DNA of 64,000 nt from Acidobacteriota bacterium (GTDB lineage: Bacteria; Acidobacteriota; Thermoanaerobaculia; Multivoradales; JBCCEF01), in NCBI GenBank assembly GCA_039030395.1, contig JBCCEF010000005.1, positions 124,001-188,000 on the forward strand. The letters are read 5' to 3'. Numbering within the stretch: position 1 is the stretch's first letter; every line of letters begins with the position of its first letter. The notes under the pieces are model-generated. The model did not search any database, was not told the origin of the DNA, and saw nothing but the letters and a program-made list of their open reading frames with translations. The position numbers and the translations under genes are program-made. This document shows positions 1-8,200 of this stretch, piece by piece.

Positions 1-1910
1 AGACGAAAGTCCTGGGGCGTACGGCCGGTGGTGGTGATCAGCTCTTCGTTCCAGTAGAACTCTACCCGCTCGAGGACTCCGTCCGGCGGTAGGTCGAGGT
101 CGGCGGAGACGGTGAGGGTGCTGCCTGCCGGCTCGCCGGCCACCCGCGTCAGCCGGAAGCGGAAGGAGGCCGCCGCCTGGTTGATGTCGAGGGTGTGCTC
201 GCCGAGGACTCCGCGGCCGCCATCGAGGGCGACGACTCTCAGGGTTTGCGGCCGGGCTTCTCTTCCGAGATCCACCGTGGCGGAGAAGGGCTGGCGGTCG
301 TCTTCCGCCACCTTCTCGCCGTCGAGGTAGAACTCCACCCACATGACCGCCGGCGTAGTGACGAGGGTCTCTAGCCGAACTTTGCCGGTGACCGCTCCTT
401 CGATGCCGCCGGCCAGGCGTCCCAGGCCGGCGCGCCGGGGCGGTAGCAGCAGGATGACCCGGCGTCCGACGGTGGGCGCGGCGGTGTTGGTCTCGGGAGG
501 TTGCCGCGGCGTCCGTTCATCGGCGGCTTGTGGTGGGGTGTCCGTGGAGTCTTCGCTGACCGAAGTCGCCGATATCGCGTCGACGGTGCGTCCGGGTCCG
601 TCGGCCAGCCGCGCTCCTCCGAATTCCAGGCGAGCCGCCCCCCAACGCCCTGCGGCGCGGTCTTCGATCACCACCGCGCCACCGCGCAGATCGCCTACCT
701 CGAGGCGCTCGCGCCAGCGCCAGCGGGCGGCGCCGGCGAGGTCGTCGGCCGCGAAGGTGCGGTGGACGACCAGCGGTGCGGCGTCGAGCCGGTCGAGGTA
801 GAGGGTCGCCAGGAACCGGGCGGAGTCCGGGTTGTCCGACGCGAGGTCGAGAACGGCGGTGACGGCGCCCACGCCTTCGGCGAGCGGCGGGCCTTCGTTG
901 CCACCACCCCCCGGGCCGAGGCGCACGGCACCCCGCACGGTGAGGGGGCCTCGGTCACCGGTGCCCTCCAGGACCGCCCGCGCCCGCGTTTCTCGGATCG
1001 CCATCGGCGTATTGGAGGAGGCGAGGCGAAGGGGATTGCCGTCACCGTCGGTGACTTCGGCGAGGGAATCCACCGGCATCTCTTGGAGCGGAAGGCACTG
1101 CACCACCTGTGATCCCTCAAGGGCCACCAAGGCCCGGTCGAGGTCCTCCGGACTCCGCACGGACCGCCCTCCGGAGAGGGCGGCGGCATCCCGCGGAGGA
1201 GACGCCGCCGGCCGCGCCGGTGCCGGGGCCCGGTCCATCGCCAACGGCAGGAGGGTCCAGCCGGAGGCGGCGGCGATCGCCGCCAGCTCGTTTTCGGCCG
1301 CTACCGCCCAGTCCTCGAAGGTGATTTCGTCGCGCACCCGGAAGAGGGCGGACGGAACGGCGCGGTCCACCGTCGCCAGATGGTGGAGGAGGGCGTCACG
1401 GGAGCGCTCCAGCAGGTCCTTCTCTTCGGCCACCAGTTCTCGTTCCAGGCGCCGAGCGGCCTCGTCGAGGGGGCGCTCCGGCAGCTCCGAGCGAATCTCC
1501 GCCAGTTCGCCGGCCAGCGCGCTCGAATCGGCCAGGTCCAACAGCGCCTCGCGGATGGCGGCGGCGTCGCCGGTGGGGTTCAGGTAGGGCGTCGGCACCG
1601 GATCGACCAGGACCACCTCGACCTCGCCCAGGGTCGCCAGGGCGCCCGCGCGGTTCGCCAGGGCGCGGGCGCTCGACGCCATGGAAGACGGGGTCAGCAG
1701 GGTGGGATCGAAATAGAGGCTGACCCGCCAGCGCTCGACCGGCCGGGTGACGATGTCGACACACGGCCCACCGTCCACCTGGAGCGCCTGCGGGGTGTCC
1801 GGCAGCACCGTTTCGAAGACGGGAGCCTCGGCGTCGGTCGGCGGTGCGGGCTGGGCGGTCGCCGCCGAGGCGACGAGGAAGGTGGTGGCGAGGAGAAGTC
1901 GAAGGCTCAT
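1..1910 (-). CDS. Secreted protein with Ig-like repeats, VWFA-related type (3' end outside window)
   Basis: The frame is open from an ATG at 1910 to the window edge, giving at least 636 residues; the C-terminus is missing. The first 20 residues (MSLRLLLATTFLVASAATAQ) form a signal peptide. The next ~200 residues resemble the N-terminal half of VWFA-related proteins of Acidobacteria, with a sentence-like stretch on responses and a helical RRLERELVAEEKDLLERSRD segment. From about residue 500 come tandem Ig-like beta domains with the motif VEFYLDGEKV, repeated as VEFYWNEELI near the cut end. It lies 50 bp downstream of the ABC exporter gene on the same strand. It is probably an exported or surface protein; its ligand is unknown. 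The family assignment rests on the Ig-like motif and resemblance only, since any VWA core metal site is not clearly visible. Confidence 0.7.
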   Translation of the reverse strand, partial: MSLRLLLATTFLVASAATAQPAPPTDAEAPVFETVLPDTPQALQVDGGPCVDIVTRPVERWRVSLYFDPTLLTPSSMASSARALANRAGALATLGEVEVVLVDPVPTPYLNPTGDAAAIREALLDLADSSALAGELAEIRSELPERPLDEAARRLERELVAEEKDLLERSRDALLHHLATVDRAVPSALFRVRDEITFEDWAVAAENELAAIAAASGWTLLPLAMDRAPAPARPAASPPRDAAALSGGRSVRSPEDLDRALVALEGSQVVQCLPLQEMPVDSLAEVTDGDGNPLRLASSNTPMAIRETRARAVLEGTGDRGPLTVRGAVRLGPGGGGNEGPPLAEGVGAVTAVLDLASDNPDSARFLATLYLDRLDAAPLVVHRTFAADDLAGAARWRWRERLEVGDLRGGAVVIEDRAAGRWGAARLEFGGARLADGPGRTVDAISATSVSEDSTDTPPQAADERTPRQPPETNTAAPTVGRRVILLLPPRRAGLGRLAGGIEGAVTGKVRLETLVTTPAVMWVEFYLDGEKVAEDDRQPFSATVDLGREARPQTLRVVALDGGRGVLGEHTLDINQAAASFRFRLTRVAGEPAGSTLTVSADLDLPPDGVLERVEFYWNEELITTTGRTPQDFR

Positions 1911-1960
1911 CGCCGGAACGGGATGCAAGACCATCGCCACCCTCGGCGAGGGGGTGCGCC

Positions 1961-3823
1961 CTAGCCGGGGCGCATCATTGAGCCGCCGCCGGCCTTGGGC
2001 GCTGCTTCGCGCTCCGGTTCCGGGGTGAAGTCCTCTCCGGGATTGATGAAGCGGTCCGTCACCACCCGGTGCTGCTTGTCGTAGAGCTCGCGATAGCGGC
2101 CGCCGGCCGCCAGCAGGGTGGGGTGGTCGCCGCGCTCGACGATCTCGCCCGCCTCGATCACCAGGATCTGGTCGGCGCTGACGATGGTCGACAGGCGGTG
2201 GGCGATGACGAAGGTGGTGCGGCCGGTCCGTAGATGGCCGAGGGCCTCCTGGATCAGCCCTTCGCTCTCGCTATCGAGGCTGGAAGTGGCTTCGTCGAGG
2301 ATCAAGATGGCCGGGTCCGCCAGGATGGCGCGGGCGATCGCCAGGCGCTGCCGCTGGCCGCCGGAGAGCTTGACCCCACGCTCGCCGATCACCGTGTCGA
2401 AGCCGTCCTCGAAACCCTCGACGAACTCCGTGCAGTGGGCGACGGCGGCCGCCTGTTCGACCTCTTCGCGGGTGGCGTTCGGGTGGCCGTAGGCGATGTT
2501 CTCGGCGATGGTGCCGTCGAACAGGAAGTTCTCTTGCAACACCACGCCGAGGTGCCGCCGGTAGTCCTGGAGGCGCAACGTGCTCAGGTCTTTGCCGTCC
2601 ACCGTCACCCGGCCGGCGAGGGGGCGGTAGAAGGCCGTCACCAGGCCGATCAGGGTGCTCTTGCCGGAGCCCGAGGAGCCCACCAGGGCGGTGGTCGAAC
2701 CGGCCTGCGCTGCAAAGGAGATGTCCTTCAGCACGGGCACCCCTTCTTCGTACTCGAAGGTCACGTCCTCGAAGGCGATGTCGCCGCGCACTCCCGGCAG
2801 GCCGGCGCGGTCGGCGTCTTCGGCATCTTCGGCGGTGACGGTCATCAGCTCTCGGATGCGGTCGAGGCCGGCGAAGGCCTCCGAGAGCTGGGTGCCGATG
2901 GAGGCGATCTGCACCACCGGCGCCACCAGCATGCCGGTGAAGAAGATGTACATCACGAAGTCACCGAGGGTCATGGTGCCGGCGACGATCGAGCGGGTGC
3001 CGATTACCATCATCAGCACGCCGATGCCGCCGAACAGCAGACTGGCAAGGGCACCGACGCCGGCCACCGCCGTCACCGATTTGGCGACGTTGCGCAGCAG
3101 CTTGTGGACGCCGCCGGTGAACACCCGCTGCTCGCGCTTCTCGGCGGTGTAGACCTTGACGATGCGAATTCCGCCCAAGGCTTCGGACAGCCGGCCGGTG
3201 ACGTCGGCATTGAGCTTGCCGCGCTCCCGGAAGAGCGGTCGCAGGCGGCTGAAGGCGAAGGCCATGATGCCGCCGAAGACCACCAGCACGAGGAGCGTCA
3301 AGGAGGTCAGGCGCCAGTTGAGCCAGAACAGCACCACCATCGAGATGGCGGCGGTGATGAAGCTGCCGACGAGCTGCACAATGCCGGTGCCGACCAGGTT
3401 CCGGATGCCCTCGGCGTCGGTCATGATGCGCGAGATCAGCACGCCGCCCTTGGTGGAGTCGAAGTAGGAGACGGGCAGCCGGCTGACGTGTTCCTGCACC
3501 TGTCGCCGCAGCTCGGTGATGGAGCGCTGGGCGGCCACTCCCAGGAGCTGCGACAGGCCGAAGGTGGTGACCGCCTGAACCACCGTGGCGGCGCCGGCGG
3601 CGGCAGCGAGGGTCATCAGCAGGTCGGTGCGGCCCTGGCCGAGAACATCGTCGATCAGCACCTTGGAGGTGGCCGGCAGCACCAGGCCGGCGAGGCGGCT
3701 CACGATCATCAGGCCGAAGCCCACGGCCAGCCGGCCGCGGCGCGCCCACAGAATGCCTTTGGCTTCCTGCCAGCCGTCCCTCAGGCGGTGGACTTTCTTC
3801 TTGTCGGAATCGGGTGTACTCAA
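1961..3823 (-). CDS. ABC exporter, fused permease and ATPase (MsbA/ABCB type)
   Basis: This 620-residue half-transporter has an N-terminal six-helix membrane domain (about 25-320) followed by an ATPase domain. Visible motifs are Walker A GSSGSGKST near 381, signature LSGGQ near 487, Walker B ILILDEAT near 505 and the H-loop AHRLS near 538. It should work as a homodimer in the inner membrane; lipid, peptide and drug exporters share this layout, so the substrate cannot be read from sequence. The start is TTG at 3823, preceded by GAGGTG at 5-base spacing; no better in-frame ATG precedes the first helix. The C-terminal tail (TPEPEREAAPKAGGGSMMRPG) is a short low-complexity extension. Confidence 0.93.
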   Translation of the reverse strand: MSTPDSDKKKVHRLRDGWQEAKGILWARRGRLAVGFGLMIVSRLAGLVLPATSKVLIDDVLGQGRTDLLMTLAAAAGAATVVQAVTTFGLSQLLGVAAQRSITELRRQVQEHVSRLPVSYFDSTKGGVLISRIMTDAEGIRNLVGTGIVQLVGSFITAAISMVVLFWLNWRLTSLTLLVLVVFGGIMAFAFSRLRPLFRERGKLNADVTGRLSEALGGIRIVKVYTAEKREQRVFTGGVHKLLRNVAKSVTAVAGVGALASLLFGGIGVLMMVIGTRSIVAGTMTLGDFVMYIFFTGMLVAPVVQIASIGTQLSEAFAGLDRIRELMTVTAEDAEDADRAGLPGVRGDIAFEDVTFEYEEGVPVLKDISFAAQAGSTTALVGSSGSGKSTLIGLVTAFYRPLAGRVTVDGKDLSTLRLQDYRRHLGVVLQENFLFDGTIAENIAYGHPNATREEVEQAAAVAHCTEFVEGFEDGFDTVIGERGVKLSGGQRQRLAIARAILADPAILILDEATSSLDSESEGLIQEALGHLRTGRTTFVIAHRLSTIVSADQILVIEAGEIVERGDHPTLLAAGGRYRELYDKQHRVVTDRFINPGEDFTPEPEREAAPKAGGGSMMRPG

Positions 3824-3900
3824 GGAGGCACCTCGGTCAGGCGGGAATGGATCCCTCGAAGACTCCTCGAGGGTGGAAGTGCATCATACCTGCCGAAACG

Positions 3901-3931
3901 AAAAAAAGGCCGGCGCTTCCACGCCGGCCTT
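3901..3931 (-). terminator. Rho-independent terminator of the PA-domain protease gene
   Basis: Read on the minus strand, a perfect 10-bp stem (AAGGCCGGCG / CGCCGGCCTT) with a 6-nt loop runs into seven T residues. It sits 26 bases past the stop codon of the protease gene and before the ABC exporter start, so the exporter should have its own promoter. Confidence 0.9.
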
Positions 3932-3956
3932 CGAGGTCCTCCTCAGGGGAGAGAAC

Positions 3957-5621
3957 TCAGGGGTGCAGGTTTCGAATCACGCAGCGCAGCAGGCGGCTGA
4001 ATTCGCGCCCGTTGATCTCGTGGCTGAACTTGAGGTACAGCAGGTAGTGAAACGAGCAGCCCAGGTACTCGAGCGGATGAGAGGCATCGAGTTCGCACTG
4101 GGTGAGGTTGTCGGAGATGCTGCAGCCGTCGCCGAACAGCGTGTTGTCGACACCCGAATCGCAGCTTCCGATGACCACCGTCGGGCCGGTATCGGAATCG
4201 ATGCACTGATCTTCGATGTCACCGACGCCGTCGCCGTCGCCGTCCATCAGGGACCAACCGACATCGACCATCTGGAAGGGGGTCAGATCGAGGGTCTGTG
4301 CGCCCTCTAGGTCGGAGTTGATGGCGGGCTCCATCAAGAGGTTGGGAGTGGCCACCGAGTCGAAGTGCGAGATCGACGAACCGAGGGCGACGACCGGCGG
4401 CGCATAGAGACGCGCCAGACCGTTGTCATCGGCTCCGGACAGTTTGTTCGGGTTGAGGCCGATGGTCGCCGTGAGGCCCGGCAAGTTGCCCTTGATGGCG
4501 TTGCCTTGGTCGAGGGTGATGCCCACAGAAGGGATGGTGATGGTGGGGTCCGAGCCGCCCATCGGGGCGGGGCCGCCGGCCACGTTGTTCGCCACGATCG
4601 CCGCCACGGCGCCGGCCGCTTGAGCGTTGCCGACCTTGGTGGTGAAGCCACAGCCACCCCGATCGATCAACGCGACGGCGCCGGTGAGGTCGCCGACCAG
4701 CGGTTCGCAGGCATCGGTGCGGGGAGCGACGCCGTCGTCCACCAGCACCACCGGTCCGGTGGTGCCTCCGAGGGTCAAGGCCGGCCCGAAGGCGGCGGCC
4801 TGCGCATCGAAGGTGCCCGCGACGCCGGCATCGACGAACGGCCGATTGCCCAGGAACCGGTCGGTCCGGGCGGTGACCTCAGGACCGTTCCACACCACGT
4901 TGCCGTCGTTGATGGCGGAGGCCACGCGCTCGGCGTCGGTCGCCATCTCGACCCAAGTGAGGCCGGTCGTGTTGTCCTGGGTGAACACCGAGAAGATGTC
5001 GTCCTGGCCGTTGAAGAAGGCGCCGGTCGCTTCGTTGGTGAAGTTCGAGAAGCCGAGACCGTGGGCCATCTCGTGCAGGATGACGTTCAAGAAGTCCACG
5101 CCGGTGCCGGCGTCGTTGTCCAGGCCGTAATACCAGCCGCGGCCCCCGAGACAGGTCGGATCGTCATCGATCAGCGAGTTGAAGCGCGAGATGATGTCGC
5201 CGAAGCCGGGGTTCAGGTCCACGCCGGCGATCTTGTCCGCCAGGGAGGAGTGGTACCAGGTCGTCGGTCGCGCCGAAGGATCGAAGTCTGAGAACACGAA
5301 GGTGGTGCCGGCAGAGCCGAGGACGGCGCCGGTCGGGGTACAGGTGAGTGGAGTGAAGGAGGCGAGGACGAAGATGTCCACATCGCTCTCCAGGGTGGCG
5401 CCCCAGATGTCGGCGGCAAACTGGTAGGCGATTTGGCGCTGTTCGCCGAGGGTGACGCCGGGGTTGCCGCCGACCGGAGTGGCCGGGGTGGTGTCGTTCA
5501 GGCCGACCCCTGGCGGGTCGATCCCGACGACGATGACGTTGGCGCCGGCGAAGGCCGGGCTAGCGACGACCAGGGCGAGCAGCAAGGCGAGCAGAACGGC
5601 CGGTAGGTGGCGACGATTCAT
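3957..5621 (-). CDS. Secreted zinc metalloprotease with PA domain
   Basis: The 554-residue product begins with a signal peptide ending near ASPAFA. The zinc-binding motif HEMAHGLGF at about 183-191 marks a metzincin-like peptidase; a protease-associated (PA) domain follows at about 290-375, with the characteristic GCGFTTKVGNAQAAGA segment. A thrombospondin type-3-like calcium loop (DGDGDGVGDIEDQC) lies near 457. The C-terminus is Cys-rich and ends in CVIRNLHP. The ATG at 5621 overlaps the upstream stop as TGATG and sits 5 bases after GGAGGAG; a GTG one codon earlier is possible but too close to that site. It forms an operon with the small exported protein upstream. The substrate is unknown; extracellular protein digestion is the likely role. 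Confidence 0.87.
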   Translation of the reverse strand: MNRRHLPAVLLALLLALVVASPAFAGANVIVVGIDPPGVGLNDTTPATPVGGNPGVTLGEQRQIAYQFAADIWGATLESDVDIFVLASFTPLTCTPTGAVLGSAGTTFVFSDFDPSARPTTWYHSSLADKIAGVDLNPGFGDIISRFNSLIDDDPTCLGGRGWYYGLDNDAGTGVDFLNVILHEMAHGLGFSNFTNEATGAFFNGQDDIFSVFTQDNTTGLTWVEMATDAERVASAINDGNVVWNGPEVTARTDRFLGNRPFVDAGVAGTFDAQAAAFGPALTLGGTTGPVVLVDDGVAPRTDACEPLVGDLTGAVALIDRGGCGFTTKVGNAQAAGAVAAIVANNVAGGPAPMGGSDPTITIPSVGITLDQGNAIKGNLPGLTATIGLNPNKLSGADDNGLARLYAPPVVALGSSISHFDSVATPNLLMEPAINSDLEGAQTLDLTPFQMVDVGWSLMDGDGDGVGDIEDQCIDSDTGPTVVIGSCDSGVDNTLFGDGCSISDNLTQCELDASHPLEYLGCSFHYLLYLKFSHEINGREFSRLLRCVIRNLHP

Positions 5622-6109
5622 CACTGCTCCTCCTGCGGGGCCGGAACCTGGTTCGGCGTCGGCTCGGCGGCGGCGTGGGCCGCAGCGGCCTCCTCACCCT
5701 TGATGCACTCTGCGACCCATTCGCCGTCGGCATTCACGCGAATCACGGTGTGCTCGTGAAGCGCCGGATCGAGTTCGGCAGAAACCATCCCGTTGGCGTG
5801 GTAGACCGGGCCGCGGGCCGGTGCCGAGATGTTGCCGAACCCGTTGCGATCGGTGTGGCGGCGCATGGCGGCGAAAGCTTCGCTCAGCTTGGCTGCCTCT
5901 TCCGGAGTCGGCTGGCGGAGCTTGCCGGTCTCCGGGTCGATCTGCACGATCATGCCGGAGCTGAGGGCCGGTATGGACACCTCGACGGATTCAGCATCGT
6001 CGGTCGCCGGGCGTTTGCCTTCGTCAGCGGTAACCGACGCGGCGAAAAGCAGGGCGACGGTCAACAGAACCAGCGCCAAATGAACTGGGGTTTTCCACCG
6101 AACACTCAT
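5621..6109 (-). CDS. Small exported protein of unknown function
   Basis: The 162-residue protein has an N-terminal signal peptide (hydrophobic stretch LALVLLTVALLFAASVTA). The mature part contains the segment MIVQIDPETGKLRQPTPEEAAKL and a short beta-rich region with HTVIRVNADGEWVAECI. Similar short proteins with a VDPETGELRxPTPEE motif are found beside exported proteins in related bacteria, and the family resembles post-PEP-CTERM-1-type small proteins, but I cannot assign a function. Its stop overlaps the start of the PA-domain metalloprotease (TGATG), so the two are translationally coupled; a chaperone, inhibitor or export partner of the protease would fit. The tail is Ala/Glu/Pro-rich. Confidence 0.7.
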   Translation of the reverse strand: MSVRWKTPVHLALVLLTVALLFAASVTADEGKRPATDDAESVEVSIPALSSGMIVQIDPETGKLRQPTPEEAAKLSEAFAAMRRHTDRNGFGNISAPARGPVYHANGMVSAELDPALHEHTVIRVNADGEWVAECIKGEEAAAAHAAAEPTPNQVPAPQEEQ

Positions 6110-6389
6110 GATAGTGCCTCCTTACGACACGAGGTTGAGATGTAGGCCGCCTCGAGCGGCCGTCTACAGAATCGATGCTCCGGGGCGGCGGCAGGTACTA
6201 CTTCGCATTGAAAAATCTACAGAGAATTACTTGCGTACAGGCTACGAAGAATACTCAAGACTGTCAAGAATTTCATTTCTGAGATGTCAGGAAATTGCTC
6301 TTTTGGGTGAGGTCGTTTGAAGCGCGGGATCCATTTCCTGAGGCCTCCGTGTAACTTTTCGCCTTCTCGCCCCGTTGGAATCCTGTGTG
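6110..6389. promoter_or_regulatory. Divergent intergenic region, locally AT-rich
   Basis: These 280 bases separate the exported protein/protease operon (minus) from the sigma-factor operon (plus). The stretch 6200-6310 is markedly richer in A+T than the surrounding genes, as expected for promoters, but I could not pick a convincing -35/-10 pair in either direction. No gene is seen. Confidence 0.3.
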
Positions 6390-6908
6390 ATGGGGGGCTC
6401 CTTTGACGAAGTGTTCGAGCGGTATCAACGCCGCATCTTCACCCTCGCCGTTTACACTTTGGCGAACCGGGAGGAGGCCGAAGAGGTGACCCAGGACGTG
6501 CTGGTCAAGGTGTGGCGCCGGGGAGGTGAAGTTCCCGCCGATGGCCGCCTGGCGTGGGCCCTGCGGGTGACCCGCAACGCCTGCATCGATCGCATCCGCC
6601 GGCGAGCGGCGGCGCGCTCGGTCGCTCTCGACGCGGGTGGCCTGCCGGAGATTCTCGCCGCCGCCGGGCCGGGGCCCGAAGAACGAGCCCGCAACCGCGT
6701 CCTGCGCCGCCGCCTGGTGTCGGCCCTCGGCGAATTGGAGGAGCCCTACCGCAGCGCGTTGATTCTGCGGGAGGTGCAGGGCCTTTCCTACCGCGAGGTA
6801 GCGGATACCCTGGAACTGCCCTTGAACACCGTGCGGGTCCACATTCACCGCGGGCGCCGTAAACTGCGGGACGAGTTGCGTGAGGTCTATGCCGATGTGG
6901 CGAGCTGA
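6390..6908 (+). CDS. ECF-type RNA polymerase sigma factor
   Basis: A 172-residue sigma-70 family protein with region 2 (FDEVFERYQRRIFTLAVYTL, then NREEAEEVTQDVLVKVWRR) at about 5-65 and region 4 helix-turn-helix (GLSYREVADTLELPLNTVRVHIHRGRRKL) at about 125-165. It directs polymerase to a small regulon, which usually includes its own operon. I chose the ATG at 6390; a TTG five codons earlier would add only MESCV. The anti-sigma gene overlaps its 3' end, typical of a sigma/anti-sigma pair, so activity should be set by release from that membrane partner. The signal is unknown; envelope stress is a reasonable guess given the exported downstream products. Confidence 0.93.
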   Translation: MGGSFDEVFERYQRRIFTLAVYTLANREEAEEVTQDVLVKVWRRGGEVPADGRLAWALRVTRNACIDRIRRRAAARSVALDAGGLPEILAAAGPGPEERARNRVLRRRLVSALGELEEPYRSALILREVQGLSYREVADTLELPLNTVRVHIHRGRRKLRDELREVYADVAS

Positions 6909-7527
6909 AGATCGAAAGGACTGCGACCGGTGGCGCGAGATGCTCGATGCCCATCTCGACGGTGAGTTGACCGCCGCCGAAGTTCCAGTGTGGGAGGAGC
7001 ACCTGGAGGCCTGCGTCGCCTGTCGCGAAGAGCTGCGTTTGGCCGAAGAGGTGCACCAGGAGCTGCGCTCGCTGCCGATGTTCGACGCGCCCGAGATTTC
7101 GACGCCGGAGGCCGGTGCCGGTTTCGTTGCCGATGCCGGTGTCGCTCGCTTTCCCTCCCCGTCGGCTCAGCCGGCGGCAGGGGGCTGGCGGTCCTGGGCG
7201 GCCGCCGCCGGGCTCGGAGTGTTGGTGCTGACGATCTTCTGGTGGCTGGCCTCGGGAGCGGGGGAGGCCCGCCGAGACCTCGCGCGGCTGTCCGACGAAC
7301 CGGCCAGCTCTGCGCCACAGGACCTGCGCCTCGCCGAGGAGGAAGCGCGGCTCGCCTTCGCCTATATCTCCCGCGCCGGTCAGCGCGCCGGCATGCAGGT
7401 GCGCGACACGGTGCTGCGCGAGGCAGTGCTCGAGCCGGTGGTCGAGACGCTGGCCCGGTCCCTGACCCGCGCGGATACCTCCCCGGCGGAGGGTTCGCCT
7501 TCGCCCCGGGAGGGCGCCGCCTCGTGA
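6895..7527 (+). CDS. Membrane anti-sigma factor with zinc-finger (ZAS) domain
   Basis: The 210-residue product has an N-terminal zinc anti-sigma motif: His in MLDAHLDGEL, then HLEACVACREEL giving the H-x3-C-x2-C pattern at about 35-45. One transmembrane helix follows (AAGLGVLVLTIFWWLASGA, about 100-120), so the C-terminal ~90 residues are periplasmic. The first 14 bases overlap the sigma gene. The ATG at 6895 lies 9 bases after GAGG; an ATG two codons earlier has only 3-base spacing. It should hold the upstream sigma factor at the membrane. The stop overlaps the next start as GTGA. Confidence 0.85.
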   Translation: MWRAEDRKDCDRWREMLDAHLDGELTAAEVPVWEEHLEACVACREELRLAEEVHQELRSLPMFDAPEISTPEAGAGFVADAGVARFPSPSAQPAAGGWRSWAAAAGLGVLVLTIFWWLASGAGEARRDLARLSDEPASSAPQDLRLAEEEARLAFAYISRAGQRAGMQVRDTVLREAVLEPVVETLARSLTRADTSPAEGSPSPREGAAS

Positions 7528-8129
7528 GTTCCTTTCGTTTGCTAGGAGCGGTGGCTTTGGTGGCGGCGCTGCTGTGGAGCGCCGCGCCGCGGGCGGAGGC
7601 GCAGCCCGAAGCGCCGCCGCCGGCGGAAACGTCGGCCCTCGAGTCCCATCCGGGATACGTGCCCCTTGGCGAGCTCGCCCTGCTGCCGGAGGACAGCCTG
7701 TCCGTCGAAGTCGACCTGTCCGGCCCGCTGCTGCGCCTGATCGCCGGCGCCACCCGCTCCGAGGACCAGGATTTCTCCAGCTTGATCTCGGGGCTGCTGT
7801 CGATCCGCGTGCAGGTGGGCTCGGTGGCCGCCGGCGATGCGAAGCGGGTGGACCGGCGGGCCGCCGCCGCCGCCCGCTGGCTGGACGATCACGGCTGGCA
7901 CCCCACCGTGCGCATGCGCGATGGGAACGGTCGCAACTACATCTACCTCAAGGAGCAGGACGGCGACCTGGTGGGCCTGACGGTGGTGGCCTTTGAGCAC
8001 GATCAAGAAGCGGTGCTGGTGAACATCGTCGGGCGCATCGACCCGGAGGGCCTCGGCGAACTCGCCGGCCGTTTCGACCTCCCCGGCCTACTCGGGGTGG
8101 ACTCCACGGAAACGCCCTCGGATCCGTAG
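7524..8129 (+). CDS. Exported DUF4252-like protein
   Basis: The 201-residue protein begins with a signal peptide (LLGAVALVAALLWSAAPRAEAQ). The mature part fits DUF4252: a helical segment with VEVDLSGPLLRLIAGATRSEDQDF, then beta strands RVQVGSV, and GRNYIYLKEQDGDLVGLTVVAFEHDQEAVLVNIVGRIDPEGL near the end. The GTG start at 7524 overlaps the anti-sigma stop by 4 bases, so it belongs to the sigma operon. The biochemical role of DUF4252 is unknown; position suggests it is a target or modulator of the envelope sigma switch. Confidence 0.75.
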   Translation: MSSFRLLGAVALVAALLWSAAPRAEAQPEAPPPAETSALESHPGYVPLGELALLPEDSLSVEVDLSGPLLRLIAGATRSEDQDFSSLISGLLSIRVQVGSVAAGDAKRVDRRAAAAARWLDDHGWHPTVRMRDGNGRNYIYLKEQDGDLVGLTVVAFEHDQEAVLVNIVGRIDPEGLGELAGRFDLPGLLGVDSTETPSDP

Positions 8130-8200
8130 ACTCATCCGAAAAGGAGCGCCTCGATCCGACGGCCTCTCTATGTCTGATTTGATCTATCGAGGGTGGAGCG

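Noticed and set aside
2234-4000. A 588-codon open frame on the plus strand
   Set aside because: It is antisense to the ABC exporter and the terminator region; the exporter frame has all ABC motifs, while this one is low-complexity and lacks any family motif.
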